Counted from the first letter of the stretch, positions 37,678-45,350 are shown. The stretch is DNA of 64,000 bases from PGYR01 sp041675005 (GCA_041675005.1 JBAYUQ010000001.1:372001-436000), one strand, 5' to 3'. The notes: a model not told the origin generated them from the letters alone. Numbers and translations: made by a program.

Positions 37678-38391
37678 ATGGAACTAAAAGATTTACCATA
37701 TTTTTTCTCTTTACCAAAGCAAGAACAGAAGATTGCATTGGAAGCATTGCTTTTCACTATGGAAGAGCCACTTGATATCAATCGACTAATGAAAATACTT
37801 GCGTCTAATGAATCAAATAGTGCTGATGCACAAGATATTATAGAATACGAACTGCTTGATAAAATTGGCTTCAATCGTGAATATGTTCGTGATCTCATTA
37901 ATGAAGTTAATAATGACAACTCCGATAACGACCGTCCTTTCCGTATTATAGAAAGTGGGGGAGGATACTCTCTTGTAACTTCTCGAAAATACGGCAAAAT
38001 TGTTGGTAAAATCAATAAGAACATAGTTAGAAGACGTTTGAGCAATGCAAACTTGGAAACTATTGCTATTATTGCTTATAGACAGCCTATTTCTAGGCCC
38101 GGCGTTGAGTCAATCAGGGGTGTTAACTCTAAAGAAATCATTAATGGGCTTATCGACAAGGGTTACGTTCGTATTATTGGGAAAAGCGATGCCCCTGGCA
38201 ACCCTTATCTATATGGTACAACCATAGATTTTCTCAAAGCATTCGGTTTGAATACCCTCGAAGACCTTCCGAAGCTTAAAGAATTGAAAGAACTTGCCTT
38301 CACTGAGGCAGAGGAGTCCGGTTTTACTCTTAGAATTGAAATGGAAGAGGATTCGCAACAAATAGATGAAGAAAACGTTTCCGAAGAATGA
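37678..38391 (+). CDS. scpB: Segregation and condensation protein B
   Basis: The KITE-type partner of ScpA and SMC (237 aa). Two winged-helix domains are present; the typical LETIAIIAYRQPISRPGVESIRG run is visible at about 125-147, and YLYGTT precedes a helical tail. From about position 38,040 on, base composition becomes richer in G and C, a trend that peaks in the flippase two genes downstream. The last bases overlap the following small gene. Confidence 0.94.
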   Translation: MELKDLPYFFSLPKQEQKIALEALLFTMEEPLDINRLMKILASNESNSADAQDIIEYELLDKIGFNREYVRDLINEVNNDNSDNDRPFRIIESGGGYSLVTSRKYGKIVGKINKNIVRRRLSNANLETIAIIAYRQPISRPGVESIRGVNSKEIINGLIDKGYVRIIGKSDAPGNPYLYGTTIDFLKAFGLNTLEDLPKLKELKELAFTEAEESGFTLRIEMEEDSQQIDEENVSEE

Positions 38392-38579
38392 TGAATACAA
38401 AGATTAAAATATTACTTTTTATGGCTGCTGGAGCAGTTTTGGGTTATGCTTACTTCCATTTCTTCGGATGTGAGACTAATTGTACTTTAAAATCAGATTG
38501 GCGAATCACTTCTCTATACGGTTCGGTTATCGGACTTATCTTAGCGTTTCCTACTAAAAGAAAATCGCCCGTAGAATGA
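38391..38579 (+). CDS. DUF6132-like small membrane protein
   Basis: A protein of 62 aa (63 from the adjacent ATG at 38388). It has one membrane helix near the N-terminus (IKILLFMAAGAVLGYAYFHFF), a conserved-looking GCETNCTLKSD segment and a second hydrophobic stretch (SLYGSVIGLILAF). The Gly-rich GxxxGYxYFxxxGC pattern is that of the small DUF6132 family of Bacteroidota. Function is unknown. It overlaps the scpB stop and the flippase start. Confidence 0.75.
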   Translation: MNTKIKILLFMAAGAVLGYAYFHFFGCETNCTLKSDWRITSLYGSVIGLILAFPTKRKSPVE

Positions 38580-40045
38580 GAGAAAAGCTCAAAGAGTTAG
38601 CTGGGCAAACCGTCACGTATGGTATTTTCAATATCGTAGGACGCTTCCTCACCTTCATTCTCTTTCCGCTCTATATCAATTACTTACCTAAGGCCGAGTA
38701 TGCTGACATTGTCATCCTCTATTCGTATATTGGCATCTTCAATGTGCTCTATGCCACCGCCTTGGAAAGCTCTTTCTTTCGCTATTATGACAAAACTGAC
38801 ATCCAAAAATCGCGCGCCGTCTTCTCGCACGCCTTTATCGCCATCTTCATATTCGGACTCGTCGTCTCGTCGATTATTTTCGCCTTCGCGGACGAGTTAA
38901 CCTTCATACTTTCAGGAGAAATCGAAAACTCCGCAGAGCTTATCATGCTCGCGGCATTCGTTCCCCTCATCGATGCAATCCAATTCATACCCTTTGGACT
39001 GCTTCGCATGAACAATAAAGCCAGATCCTTCGTCATGATTAGGTTCGTCCACGTCATTGTGTATGTTTCCCTTAACTATATAGCTATCACATACTTCGGG
39101 ATGGGAGTCTTCGCCGTCTTGGTAATCCAAATCGTTGCCTCGCTGACCACTCTCGCCATCCAGTCGAAGGAAATCATCGCCAATTTAGTCTTTAGCTACG
39201 ACTCGAAGCTCTTCAGAACCATGCTAAAATACGGAATCCCGACATTGCCAGCAGCACTCTCGACCATTTTCCTAAACGTCGCAGACAAGCCAATAGTAAA
39301 GGAGTTCGCGGGGTCCGATGCACAAGCCGTTTACTCAGCAAACTACAAGCTTGGAATCCCAATGCTCCTATTCATAACAGCATTCGACTACGCGTGGAGA
39401 CCATTTTTCCTCAATAATTACAAAAACGACGGCTCGAACGAGCTTTTCGCCAAAATTTTAACATATTTCACGCTCATCGGAGCAGCAATCTTCCTCTCGT
39501 TCAGCTTTTTCGTCGGCTATTTAGTCCAAACCCCCTTCATCGGAGGCAGAAAACTACTCCCGAACGACTACACCGAAGGCCTTGTAATCATTCCAATCAT
39601 CCTTTTAGCATATTGGTTCAACGGAATGTACAATAACTTCTCAGCGTCGCTCCATATCGCCAAAAAAACCAAGTACCTCGCTTACTCGATAGTCACCGGC
39701 ACCGCCGTTTACTTCGTTGCACTTTACACGCTAGTCCCTAACGTCGGCTATATAGGCGCTGCGTGGGCCACTTTGATAGGATTCGCCACCAATTCGGTCC
39801 TAATCTACTACTTTGCACGAAAATCGTACGCCATAAAGTACGATTGGCCCAAAATAACAATCATTGCGGCCTTAACAGCAGCAATATATTTTGCAAATCA
39901 CGCATTAAATCTTAATTTTGGAACAATGACGGACGTCATAACAAAGATTTCGCTCCTCATAACGTTCCTAGCGCTGCTTCGACTGTTCGGATTCTTCACC
40001 AAACAAGAAATAGCAGCCGTCAAAAAACTATTACGAAGAAAATAA
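38576..40045 (+). CDS. Polysaccharide flippase (MATE/Wzx-like)
   Basis: An integral membrane protein of 489 aa with about 12-14 predicted membrane segments, of the oligosaccharide/polysaccharide export superfamily. The N-terminus LAGQTVTYGIFNIVGRFLTF and PLYINYLPKAEYADIVILYSY are typical. It probably moves lipid-linked sugars across the inner membrane. The gene uses many C-ending codons (CTC, ATC, TTC, GCC) and is visibly more G+C-rich than its neighbours, as if acquired or under different selection. Its ATG overlaps the preceding stop, and the stop lies 2 bases before tRNA-Arg. Confidence 0.9.
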   Translation: MREKLKELAGQTVTYGIFNIVGRFLTFILFPLYINYLPKAEYADIVILYSYIGIFNVLYATALESSFFRYYDKTDIQKSRAVFSHAFIAIFIFGLVVSSIIFAFADELTFILSGEIENSAELIMLAAFVPLIDAIQFIPFGLLRMNNKARSFVMIRFVHVIVYVSLNYIAITYFGMGVFAVLVIQIVASLTTLAIQSKEIIANLVFSYDSKLFRTMLKYGIPTLPAALSTIFLNVADKPIVKEFAGSDAQAVYSANYKLGIPMLLFITAFDYAWRPFFLNNYKNDGSNELFAKILTYFTLIGAAIFLSFSFFVGYLVQTPFIGGRKLLPNDYTEGLVIIPIILLAYWFNGMYNNFSASLHIAKKTKYLAYSIVTGTAVYFVALYTLVPNVGYIGAAWATLIGFATNSVLIYYFARKSYAIKYDWPKITIIAALTAAIYFANHALNLNFGTMTDVITKISLLITFLALLRLFGFFTKQEIAAVKKLLRRK

Positions 40046-40047
40046 AT

Positions 40048-40121
40048 GCCCCCGTAGCTTAACTGGATAGAGCATCAGATTTCGGCTCTGAGGGTTAGGG
40101 GTTCGACTCCCTTCGGGGGTA
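40048..40121 (+). tRNA. tRNA-Arg (TCG)
   Basis: A complete cloverleaf of 74 nt can be drawn. The anticodon loop is TTTCGGC, with anticodon TCG reading CGA and CGN by wobble. The acceptor stem GCCCCCG/CGGGGGT has a G-U first pair. CCA is not encoded. No promoter is visible in the 2-base gap, so it is probably cotranscribed with the flippase. Confidence 0.95.
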
Positions 40122-40151
40122 CTTATTTTTCATCAAAACCGCCACCAAGAA

Positions 40152-40249
40152 TGTCATTGCGAGGACTGAAAGGACGCGGCAATCTCTTTAGAATAAGAAA
40201 ACCGCCCACTCGTGAAGTATTTCCAACTCCTAGAGGATTGCTTTCGCTA
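40152..40249. repeat. Degraded copy of a TCATTGCGAGGA palindromic repeat
   Basis: The left arm is recognisable as TGTCATTGCGAGGAC and GCGGCAATCTC (40152-40192). A remnant of the right arm, GAGGATTGCTTTCGCT, lies at 40233-40248. It matches the better preserved element at 40897-41023, with the centre changed. Confidence 0.6.
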
Positions 40250-40254
40250 TATAG

Positions 40255-40644
40255 TTACTCAATATACTTCTCAAAAAATCCAGTAATTACTTCTTTTCTT
40301 AAACATTCATCATCTATTAACTTAAATTCAACACCATTATTTCTAAATTCTAACTCGTATTTGCCTGGTACTTCTTTACAATCTGTATCTATCAATATAA
40401 CTATACCATTATCATAATTATAACTACCTATAAGACTTTCACTTTTAACTTCTGAATTAGCAGCAGTATGTATAACCTTATTATCATTAGTAAATTCGAT
40501 TATTATTTTATCATATTTAACTTTTATACCTGAAACAAAATCCTTCTTCCACTTACCAACCAATTCATTTTTATTTGGAGAAGTTACATCCTCTTTACAC
40601 CCGAATGCAAAAATCAACAATACTATCACTAAAATCTTTTTCAT
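40255..40644 (-). CDS. Small exported lipoprotein, unknown function
   Basis: A protein of 129 aa from the ATG at 40644, with a lipoprotein signal (KKILVIVLLIFAFGC, Cys16). An earlier in-frame ATG at 40674 would put extra charged residues before it. The mature part is beta-rich (ELVGKWKKDF, IIEFTNDNKVIHT, ESLIGSYNYDNGIVILID), which suggests a lipocalin-like or similar small barrel. No known family is clear. It lies between a tRNA and repeats, in an accessory-looking stretch. Confidence 0.7.
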   Translation of the reverse strand: MKKILVIVLLIFAFGCKEDVTSPNKNELVGKWKKDFVSGIKVKYDKIIIEFTNDNKVIHTAANSEVKSESLIGSYNYDNGIVILIDTDCKEVPGKYELEFRNNGVEFKLIDDECLRKEVITGFFEKYIE

Positions 40645-40896
40645 ACTCTTATCCTGTTTATTATTATTTATCAAATTAAAAAATAATCCTCTATTTGAAA
40701 AATATTATTTTCATAGGAAATCAATGCAAATGCTAAAACACCGACTAAATCTATTTCGAGAGGACGTTACGCCACTTCGAGAGGATTCGAATGGTCTCCT
40801 CGCCATCTTCCCAGTCCTTCTCGCCACTTTCCCAGTCCTCCTCGCCACCGAAATAAGTATTCTATTTAGCGAAAATGGTCGACGTGGTAGTTTTCA
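40645..40896. other. Intergenic stretch with short repeats
   Basis: No convincing gene. From 40,680 to 40,740 it is A+T-rich. From about 40,750 it turns G+C-rich and shows TTCGAGAGGA twice (40754, 40776) and the 21-base tandem unit described separately. The short plus-strand ORF here (40724-40966) runs into the palindromic repeat and is not credible. Confidence 0.6.
40796..40849. repeat. 21-base tandem repeat, about 2.5 copies
   Basis: Units read CTCCTCGCCATCTTCCCAGT(C), then CTTCTCGCCACTTTCCCAGT(C), then a partial CTCCTCGCCACC. The composition is C-rich against an A+T-rich background. Confidence 0.7.
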
Positions 40897-41023
40897 TGTC
40901 ATTGCGAGGAACGAAGTGACGCGCCTGCCAAGCCAAAGGCATGGGCAATCTCTTGGAAATAAATAAAATGATAGAGATTCCTCATGCCGTTGGCTTGACA
41001 AGCACGCTTCGCTCGGAATGACA
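40897..41023. repeat. Palindromic dispersed repeat (TCATTGCGAGGA family)
   Basis: Two arms of about 50 bases (40897-40952 and 40974-41023) are imperfect reverse complements around a 21-base A+T-rich spacer. The ends read TGTCATTGCG and GGAATGACA, with GCAATCTC and GAGATT at the inner ends. The TCATTGCGAGGA type of element is found scattered in many bacterial genomes as a MITE- or REP-like repeat. It encodes nothing credible. Confidence 0.8.
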
Positions 41024-41107
41024 GGCATTTGAGGAAGCAAAAATAGTTGGTGAGGTAGCGTAAGCCATCGCCGAGGTGGTGATAATAGCTAAGAAGCAAG
41101 CGAGCAT

Positions 41108-41141
41108 AAAAAAAGAGTGACTGGAAATTCCAATCACTCTT
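41108..41141 (-). terminator. Terminator after tRNA-Leu
   Basis: On the minus strand GAGTGATTGGAA pairs with TTCCAGTCACTC (one G-T pair), followed by seven T residues, just after the tRNA-Leu 3' end. Confidence 0.88.
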
Positions 41142-41147
41142 CTCTTT

Positions 41148-41234
41148 TGGTACAGGAGGGGGGACTTGAACCCCCACGTCATTGCTAACACTGGATTTTG
41201 AATCCAGCGCGTCTACCAGTTCCGCCACTCCTGC
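41148..41234 (-). tRNA. tRNA-Leu (CAA)
   Basis: A class II tRNA with a long variable arm. The anticodon loop is TTCAAAA, with anticodon CAA. CCA is encoded at the 3' end (41148-41150). The acceptor stem GCAGGAG/CTCCTGT has a G-U first pair. It lies 61 bases after tRNA-Val on the same strand. Confidence 0.95.
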
Positions 41235-41242
41235 CTGTTAGA

Positions 41243-41274
41243 CAAAAAAAGCAAAAACCTTATTAGCTTTTGCT
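41243..41274 (-). terminator. Terminator between tRNA-Val and tRNA-Leu
   Basis: On the minus strand GCAAAA and TTTTTGC (loop GCTAATAAGG) are followed by a run of seven T residues, 22 bases after tRNA-Val. Leu would then depend on readthrough or on a promoter within this short gap. Confidence 0.7.
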
Positions 41275-41295
41275 TCTTTTTATATCTTAAATGTG

Positions 41296-41370
41296 TGGGC
41301 GATGAGAGACTCGAACTCCCGACCCTCTGCTTGTAAGGCAGATGCTCTGAACCAACTGAGCTAATCGCCC
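41296..41370 (-). tRNA. tRNA-Val (TAC)
   Basis: A complete cloverleaf of 75 nt. The anticodon loop is CTTACAA, with anticodon TAC. The acceptor stem is GGGCGAT/ATCGCCC with A73; CCA is not encoded. It has a perfect promoter 14 bases upstream. Confidence 0.96.
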
Positions 41371-41383
41371 CGATTAACGAGTA

Positions 41384-41414
41384 CAAAAATAAGACAATTT
41401 TTCTAATCTGCAAA
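41384..41414 (-). promoter_or_regulatory. Promoter of tRNA-Val
   Basis: On the minus strand TTTG, 19 bases, TATTTTTG, a full match to the Bacteroidota promoter. The predicted start lies about 10 bases before the tRNA. Confidence 0.85.
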
Positions 41415-41421
41415 CATTATT

Positions 41422-41658
41422 TTAATATATTTTTTCGATTCTTCGTACTTCCTTGATTTTACTCAATATAATTTTTTCTATTCCACCTCGAAAAGTGTTC
41501 ATTGCCATCGGGTCATGCTCGAAAATACCTAATAATCTGAAAACTGCAGTTTTTGTGTCTTCTTCAAAGGCCACAAATTGGAGGAAACCACCATCTTTTT
41601 GTAAGATTTCGTTGATTTCCTCGACTACTATTTCTATTCTTTCTTCGATTGAAGGCAT
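41422..41658 (-). CDS. NifU-like domain protein lacking the CXXC cysteines
   Basis: A 78-aa protein with the fold pattern of the NifU C-terminal domain: a helix with LQKDGGFLQFV, a beta strand VFRLLGI, then PMAMNTFRGGIEK and a final helix. In NifU and Nfu the loop before PM has CXXC, which holds an Fe-S cluster. Here these positions are Phe46 and Asp49, and the whole protein has no cysteine. It therefore cannot be a normal Fe-S scaffold. The start overlaps the mrp stop (TAATG), so it is coupled to the ATPase. A role as partner or regulator of Mrp is inferred. Confidence 0.82.
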   Translation of the reverse strand: MPSIEERIEIVVEEINEILQKDGGFLQFVAFEEDTKTAVFRLLGIFEHDPMAMNTFRGGIEKIILSKIKEVRRIEKIY

Positions 41659-42743
41659 TATAAATTGATTTCTAGTTCTGGTGCTTTCGATTTTTCATAA
41701 TTTATTCTACGAACTCTCGATACTATTTTATCAGTGATAGCTATTAGCTCTTTAGATTGTTCAGAATCCTCATCGCGGATAACTTCAGGCATTCCACCAT
41801 CGTTCCCTTCTCTCATCTGAATACTTAGTGGTACTTGACCAAGCAATTCAACATTCATTTCTTCGCTTATCAACTTTCCGCCATCTTTTCCGAAAATATA
41901 GTATTTCTCATCGTGACCAGCAGGGGAGAACCAGCTCATGTTTTCTATGATTCCTATATTCTCTACATTTACTCTATTGAACATAGCAATACTACGGCGA
42001 ACGTCGGCAAGTGCAATTTCCTGTGGAGTTGTTACAGTTACTGCACCAGTGAGGGGTATTTTCTGAGTTAGAGTAAGTTGTATATCACCTGTACCTGGAG
42101 GTAAATCGAATATTAGAAAATCTAAATTACCCCAAACTATTTGTTCAAACAGCATAGAAAAGTAACCTGCTAACATTGGTCCACGAACAATCGCAGCATC
42201 TTCTTGCTTCATCAAAAAACCCATAGAAGCTATTTGGATTCCATATTTAGATGATGGTCGAGCTTTTACTTTACCGTCGGGCATTTTTACGGATTCCATC
42301 TGTGCATTTTTGAGTCCGAACATAGTTGGCTGACTTGGTCCATAAATATCTGCATCTATTATACCTACTCGAGCACCTTTTTTAGATAGAGCAGCTGCTA
42401 TATTAGATGCAATTGACGATTTACCAACTCCTCCTTTTCCGGAAGAAACTGCAATTAGATTCTTCACACCTGGTAATACTTCTCTGTCTTGAGTATTGTA
42501 TGGTTGCTCTGTTATTAGTATCTCAAATTTCACTTTACTATCTAGCTTGCGAAGCTCATCTATTAGTAAGTCGTTAATTCTATTTACAACCCAGTAAATT
42601 GGCTGAACTAATTTCAATTTGATTTGAACTGTGTCTTCACTTATCTCTATCTTATCTATTGCATCAATTTCTGACAAATTTACACCCAAATCGGGGTCTT
42701 TCACATTGCTAATACTATTTAATATATCTTTTTCTAATAACAT
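41658..42743 (-). CDS. Mrp/NBP35-type Fe-S carrier ATPase (ApbC)
   Basis: A P-loop ATPase of 361 aa from the ATG at 42743; a GTG at 42782 would add 13 residues. An N-terminal DUF59/MIP18-like domain (SNVKDPDLGVNLSEIDAI) precedes the ATPase domain, with the deviant Walker A GKGGVGKS (102-109), DADIYGPSQP and DLPPGTGD. The CXXC that binds the cluster in most Mrp proteins, after ENMS, is missing: residues 268-285 read ENMSWFSPAGHDEKYYIF-like. A similar loss is seen in other Bacteroidota, as far as I recall. It is paired with a NifU-like protein that also lacks its cysteines. Confidence 0.88.
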   Translation of the reverse strand: MLLEKDILNSISNVKDPDLGVNLSEIDAIDKIEISEDTVQIKLKLVQPIYWVVNRINDLLIDELRKLDSKVKFEILITEQPYNTQDREVLPGVKNLIAVSSGKGGVGKSSIASNIAAALSKKGARVGIIDADIYGPSQPTMFGLKNAQMESVKMPDGKVKARPSSKYGIQIASMGFLMKQEDAAIVRGPMLAGYFSMLFEQIVWGNLDFLIFDLPPGTGDIQLTLTQKIPLTGAVTVTTPQEIALADVRRSIAMFNRVNVENIGIIENMSWFSPAGHDEKYYIFGKDGGKLISEEMNVELLGQVPLSIQMREGNDGGMPEVIRDEDSEQSKELIAITDKIVSRVRRINYEKSKAPELEINL

Positions 42744-42872
42744 TCTATAATCCGATACTTTTTTTGAAAATATTCTGCTCACAAAACGAAAATTAACTAT
42801 TAATCGTGTAAAAGTGTAACTAATACATAGTATAATGTGTCTTTGATATTAGAAGACTGGTGTAAAATTAAT

Positions 42873-42904
42873 TTTGTAATTATTTAAAAATGCACTTATC
42901 TTTG
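42873..42904 (+). promoter_or_regulatory. Promoter of secreted protein copy A
   Basis: TTTG, 20 bases, TATCTTTG, a full match to the Bacteroidota consensus. About 26 bases around it are identical to the promoter of copy B. Leader length is about 45-50 bases. Confidence 0.88.
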
Positions 42905-42954
42905 TGTTATGTTAAAAATGAATAAATTTTTAGATTAATTAATGAGGTTTTAGA

Positions 42955-44979
42955 ATGAATAAATTATTAACCATACTAATATTTATAGGAATGACAGGGT
43001 TAGTCGTTGCTAAAGATATAAATCAAACGCAAAATGCGCACGTTCCGTTCAGAATTGATCCGAATGAAAAACCGGCAGAATATGAAATTCCGAATTATGT
43101 TAGTAAAAATAACTCTGTTCAGGACATATCTGGTAAGAGTCTAGAGCGTTTCCAACGTTTCTATTGGTCGCACTATGTAAGATCGACACCTATTACTTAT
43201 GACCCAACTACAGACGCTGTAGGTATTATAGTTTCAAATCTAGTGTATGATGCACAGAATCAGTTCGATGGTACTAAGATATTTATGTACAGAACTACTG
43301 ATAAAGGACAAACTTTCGATAGTATTAATGTTTTCAGAAACCGTTTAAAATCTGTTTTATTTGGTTCAGTATCATACTTGAACTCAACAAAATCAACAGA
43401 TGTTAATGATCTTAGTTATGTTGCATCTTTTCAAAAATTCTGGAAAGACCTAACAAATGATCCTGATGATGGAGCAGTATTTGCTATTTATGATAAGAGT
43501 TTCGGTGATGATCCTGAATATATTGAAGAATTAGCTCCTGGGTTCGGTAATCCACCTGATGCTCAAAAATGGACTGATTTGTCAATGAGAACAAATGAAG
43601 CAAAAAATACTGTCTATGGATATGGAACACTATCTCCACTTACTGATAATGATCAATATGGTTATTATGGATTTATGAGATTTGATTATAATGAGCAAGC
43701 TAACTATAGTTCAATACCAACACAATGGTGGGCTAATAAATTTAGAGCATCTGATTCAAAAAGTAGTTCTTGGAATGCTCCAATGCAAATAGTAAATGAT
43801 GAAGCTGGAACTTTATACTCAGCAGTTAATAATAGACACTTCGAGAACTCTGAACCACGATTATTTGGTATTTCTAAATCTTCTGATAATGGTGACACTT
43901 GGAGCGACTTTGAGATTATGCCAGAAGAAATATTAAATGGTATTTTAGATAATCATCCAGGTTATACAGCGGCAGGAGTTCTAACTCCTTATAGTAAAAA
44001 TGCTATGTTTGCTAGAGGTATTGGCAAAGTTTCATTTTTGGCTAGTATAATAATATCTGGGCAAGACCTGGAGTCTTTAGCATTTCTTTGTGAGTTAACT
44101 TATGACAACGGTGTTTTTGGTTTAAAAGAAATCACTGAATTAGAAACTGATGGACCTATGGTAGCTTCTCAAGATGTCTCAACTCAAAGTGATAATACGA
44201 AATATACAATAAGATATCAAAAATCATGGTTCGGCAATAACTTCCAAGCAGCTATGACTGCTGATGGTGATAAAGTAGTGGCTATGTGGATTGATGCTCA
44301 GAAAGGGGTTACAATACCAATTGAGCCAGTACAAGTAACTACTTCACAAACTAGTACCTTGACAGGTCAACCAGAAGATGTAGTTATTACGTTAGATACT
44401 ATTATGAGATATGATATCTATGCTTCAGTTTATGACATGAATAGCGGCGATTGGTCAAAAGCTGTTAATATCACTAATGATGATAGTGTTGATATTTATT
44501 TCAACATGCCTCCAGTAATACCTAGTGTTAAAAGAGTTCCATTCTTGGGCTATAAAAATTTAAGAACTAGTAGAACTAATCCATTTAATTTCCCTAAAGA
44601 AATTATACAAATGCTAATTGATGATGTAACTATATTAAGTTATACTGAATTAGATGCAACTAAGGAACAACCTAAAGATGGTCAAAATTCGGTTAAAGAA
44701 GTATTAGACTTCAATGTAGAATTAGGTGATGCATATCCTAACCCTGCTGTTAATACTAATCAAGTTGGTATTACTTTCACAATCGATGAATTGGCTGTGG
44801 TTACTTTAGAATTATTTGATAATATGGGTAATAAAGTTGAAACTATATTTAATGATAAATCTACTATAGGTTATAAAGCAATCAATGCTAATATTTCTAA
44901 TTTGACTTCTGGTACTTACTACTATCAATTAACAGTAAATGGTGTAACGTTTACTAAGAAACTTGTAGTCGTAAAATAA
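42955..44979 (+). CDS. T9SS-secreted Asp-box protein, copy A
   Basis: A secreted protein of 674 aa with a signal peptide (KLLTILIFIGMTGLVVA). The body contains Asp-box (BNR) motifs such as SSDNGDTWSD and TTDKGQTFDS, as in sialidase-like beta propellers. No catalytic residues can be assigned. The last 85 or so residues form a T9SS type-A sorting domain (GDAYPNPAVNTNQVGITFTI, ending KKLVVVK), so export across the outer membrane is expected. It shares most of its sequence with the next copy. Ligand and function are unknown; homology to glycosidases is only structural. Confidence 0.86.
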   Translation: MNKLLTILIFIGMTGLVVAKDINQTQNAHVPFRIDPNEKPAEYEIPNYVSKNNSVQDISGKSLERFQRFYWSHYVRSTPITYDPTTDAVGIIVSNLVYDAQNQFDGTKIFMYRTTDKGQTFDSINVFRNRLKSVLFGSVSYLNSTKSTDVNDLSYVASFQKFWKDLTNDPDDGAVFAIYDKSFGDDPEYIEELAPGFGNPPDAQKWTDLSMRTNEAKNTVYGYGTLSPLTDNDQYGYYGFMRFDYNEQANYSSIPTQWWANKFRASDSKSSSWNAPMQIVNDEAGTLYSAVNNRHFENSEPRLFGISKSSDNGDTWSDFEIMPEEILNGILDNHPGYTAAGVLTPYSKNAMFARGIGKVSFLASIIISGQDLESLAFLCELTYDNGVFGLKEITELETDGPMVASQDVSTQSDNTKYTIRYQKSWFGNNFQAAMTADGDKVVAMWIDAQKGVTIPIEPVQVTTSQTSTLTGQPEDVVITLDTIMRYDIYASVYDMNSGDWSKAVNITNDDSVDIYFNMPPVIPSVKRVPFLGYKNLRTSRTNPFNFPKEIIQMLIDDVTILSYTELDATKEQPKDGQNSVKEVLDFNVELGDAYPNPAVNTNQVGITFTIDELAVVTLELFDNMGNKVETIFNDKSTIGYKAINANISNLTSGTYYYQLTVNGVTFTKKLVVVK

Positions 44980-45002
44980 TTAGTTAGATTATAGATATAA
45001 TT

Positions 45003-45038
45003 AAAAAAGGGCTGAATATTGTTCAGCCCTTTTTTTTT
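45003..45038 (+). terminator. Terminator after copy A
   Basis: AGGGCTGAA and TTCAGCCCT around TATTG, with eight or more T residues after it. Confidence 0.93.
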
Positions 45039-45059
45039 GTATTTTATTCTTGTTTCAAA

Positions 45060-45312
45060 CTATTTTAGCTATTTGCTTTTAACTTGTTGATGGAGACACT
45101 AATAGTATTTCGTCAAAATTAAATTGATTATAAGTCTATGTCCGTTAGTATAAAGCGTAGAGCTTACCATCACAATATGGCAATACCTTCCTTATATACC
45201 TCATTTCCGTACGATTAGATTTATTCTGTTAATTTCATTTAATGATAATTCAGCTTCTAGTAGAGCTCTAAAAATCATATTTAGATATGTAGTTGGAGCA
45301 AAATGTTTAAAT
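45060..45312 (-). pseudogene. Decayed 3' end of a PLP decarboxylase gene
   Basis: This stretch matches the C-terminal end of the intact decarboxylase at 47497-48903, on the same strand. The match is clear from about 45140: for example GCAATACCTTCCTTATA, TTAGATTTATTCTGTT and CAGCTTCT occur in the same order in both. A deletion of about 17 bases and other small indels break the frame, and the first part (45060-45140) is weakly similar. It holds only the last 80-90 codons and no start. It is best read as what is left of a tandem duplication that copied the secreted protein gene together with the end of its neighbour. Confidence 0.85.
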
Positions 45313-45318
45313 GGAGAA

Positions 45319-45350
45319 TTTGTAATTATTTAAAAATGCACTTATATTTG
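45319..45350 (+). promoter_or_regulatory. Promoter of secreted protein copy B
   Basis: TTTG, 20 bases, TATATTTG. The block around it is nearly identical to the promoter of copy A. The decayed decarboxylase sequence ends just before it, which marks the junction of the duplication. Confidence 0.88.

Noticed and set aside
40796..40849. CRISPR array
   Set aside because: The units are contiguous 21-base tandem copies without spacers, and no cas gene is near.
40899..41228. Minus-strand ORF beginning MAELVDALDSKSSV
   Set aside because: It is a readthrough of the tRNA-Leu gene and the palindromic repeat; this false N-terminus is a well-known tRNA-Leu artefact.
40048..41370. tRNA-linked integrative element
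   Set aside because: No integrase, no direct repeat of a tRNA 3' end and no mobility gene were found; only small repeats are present.
41213..41413. Minus-strand ORF across tRNA-Val
   Set aside because: It overlaps the tRNA and its promoter and has no protein-like features.
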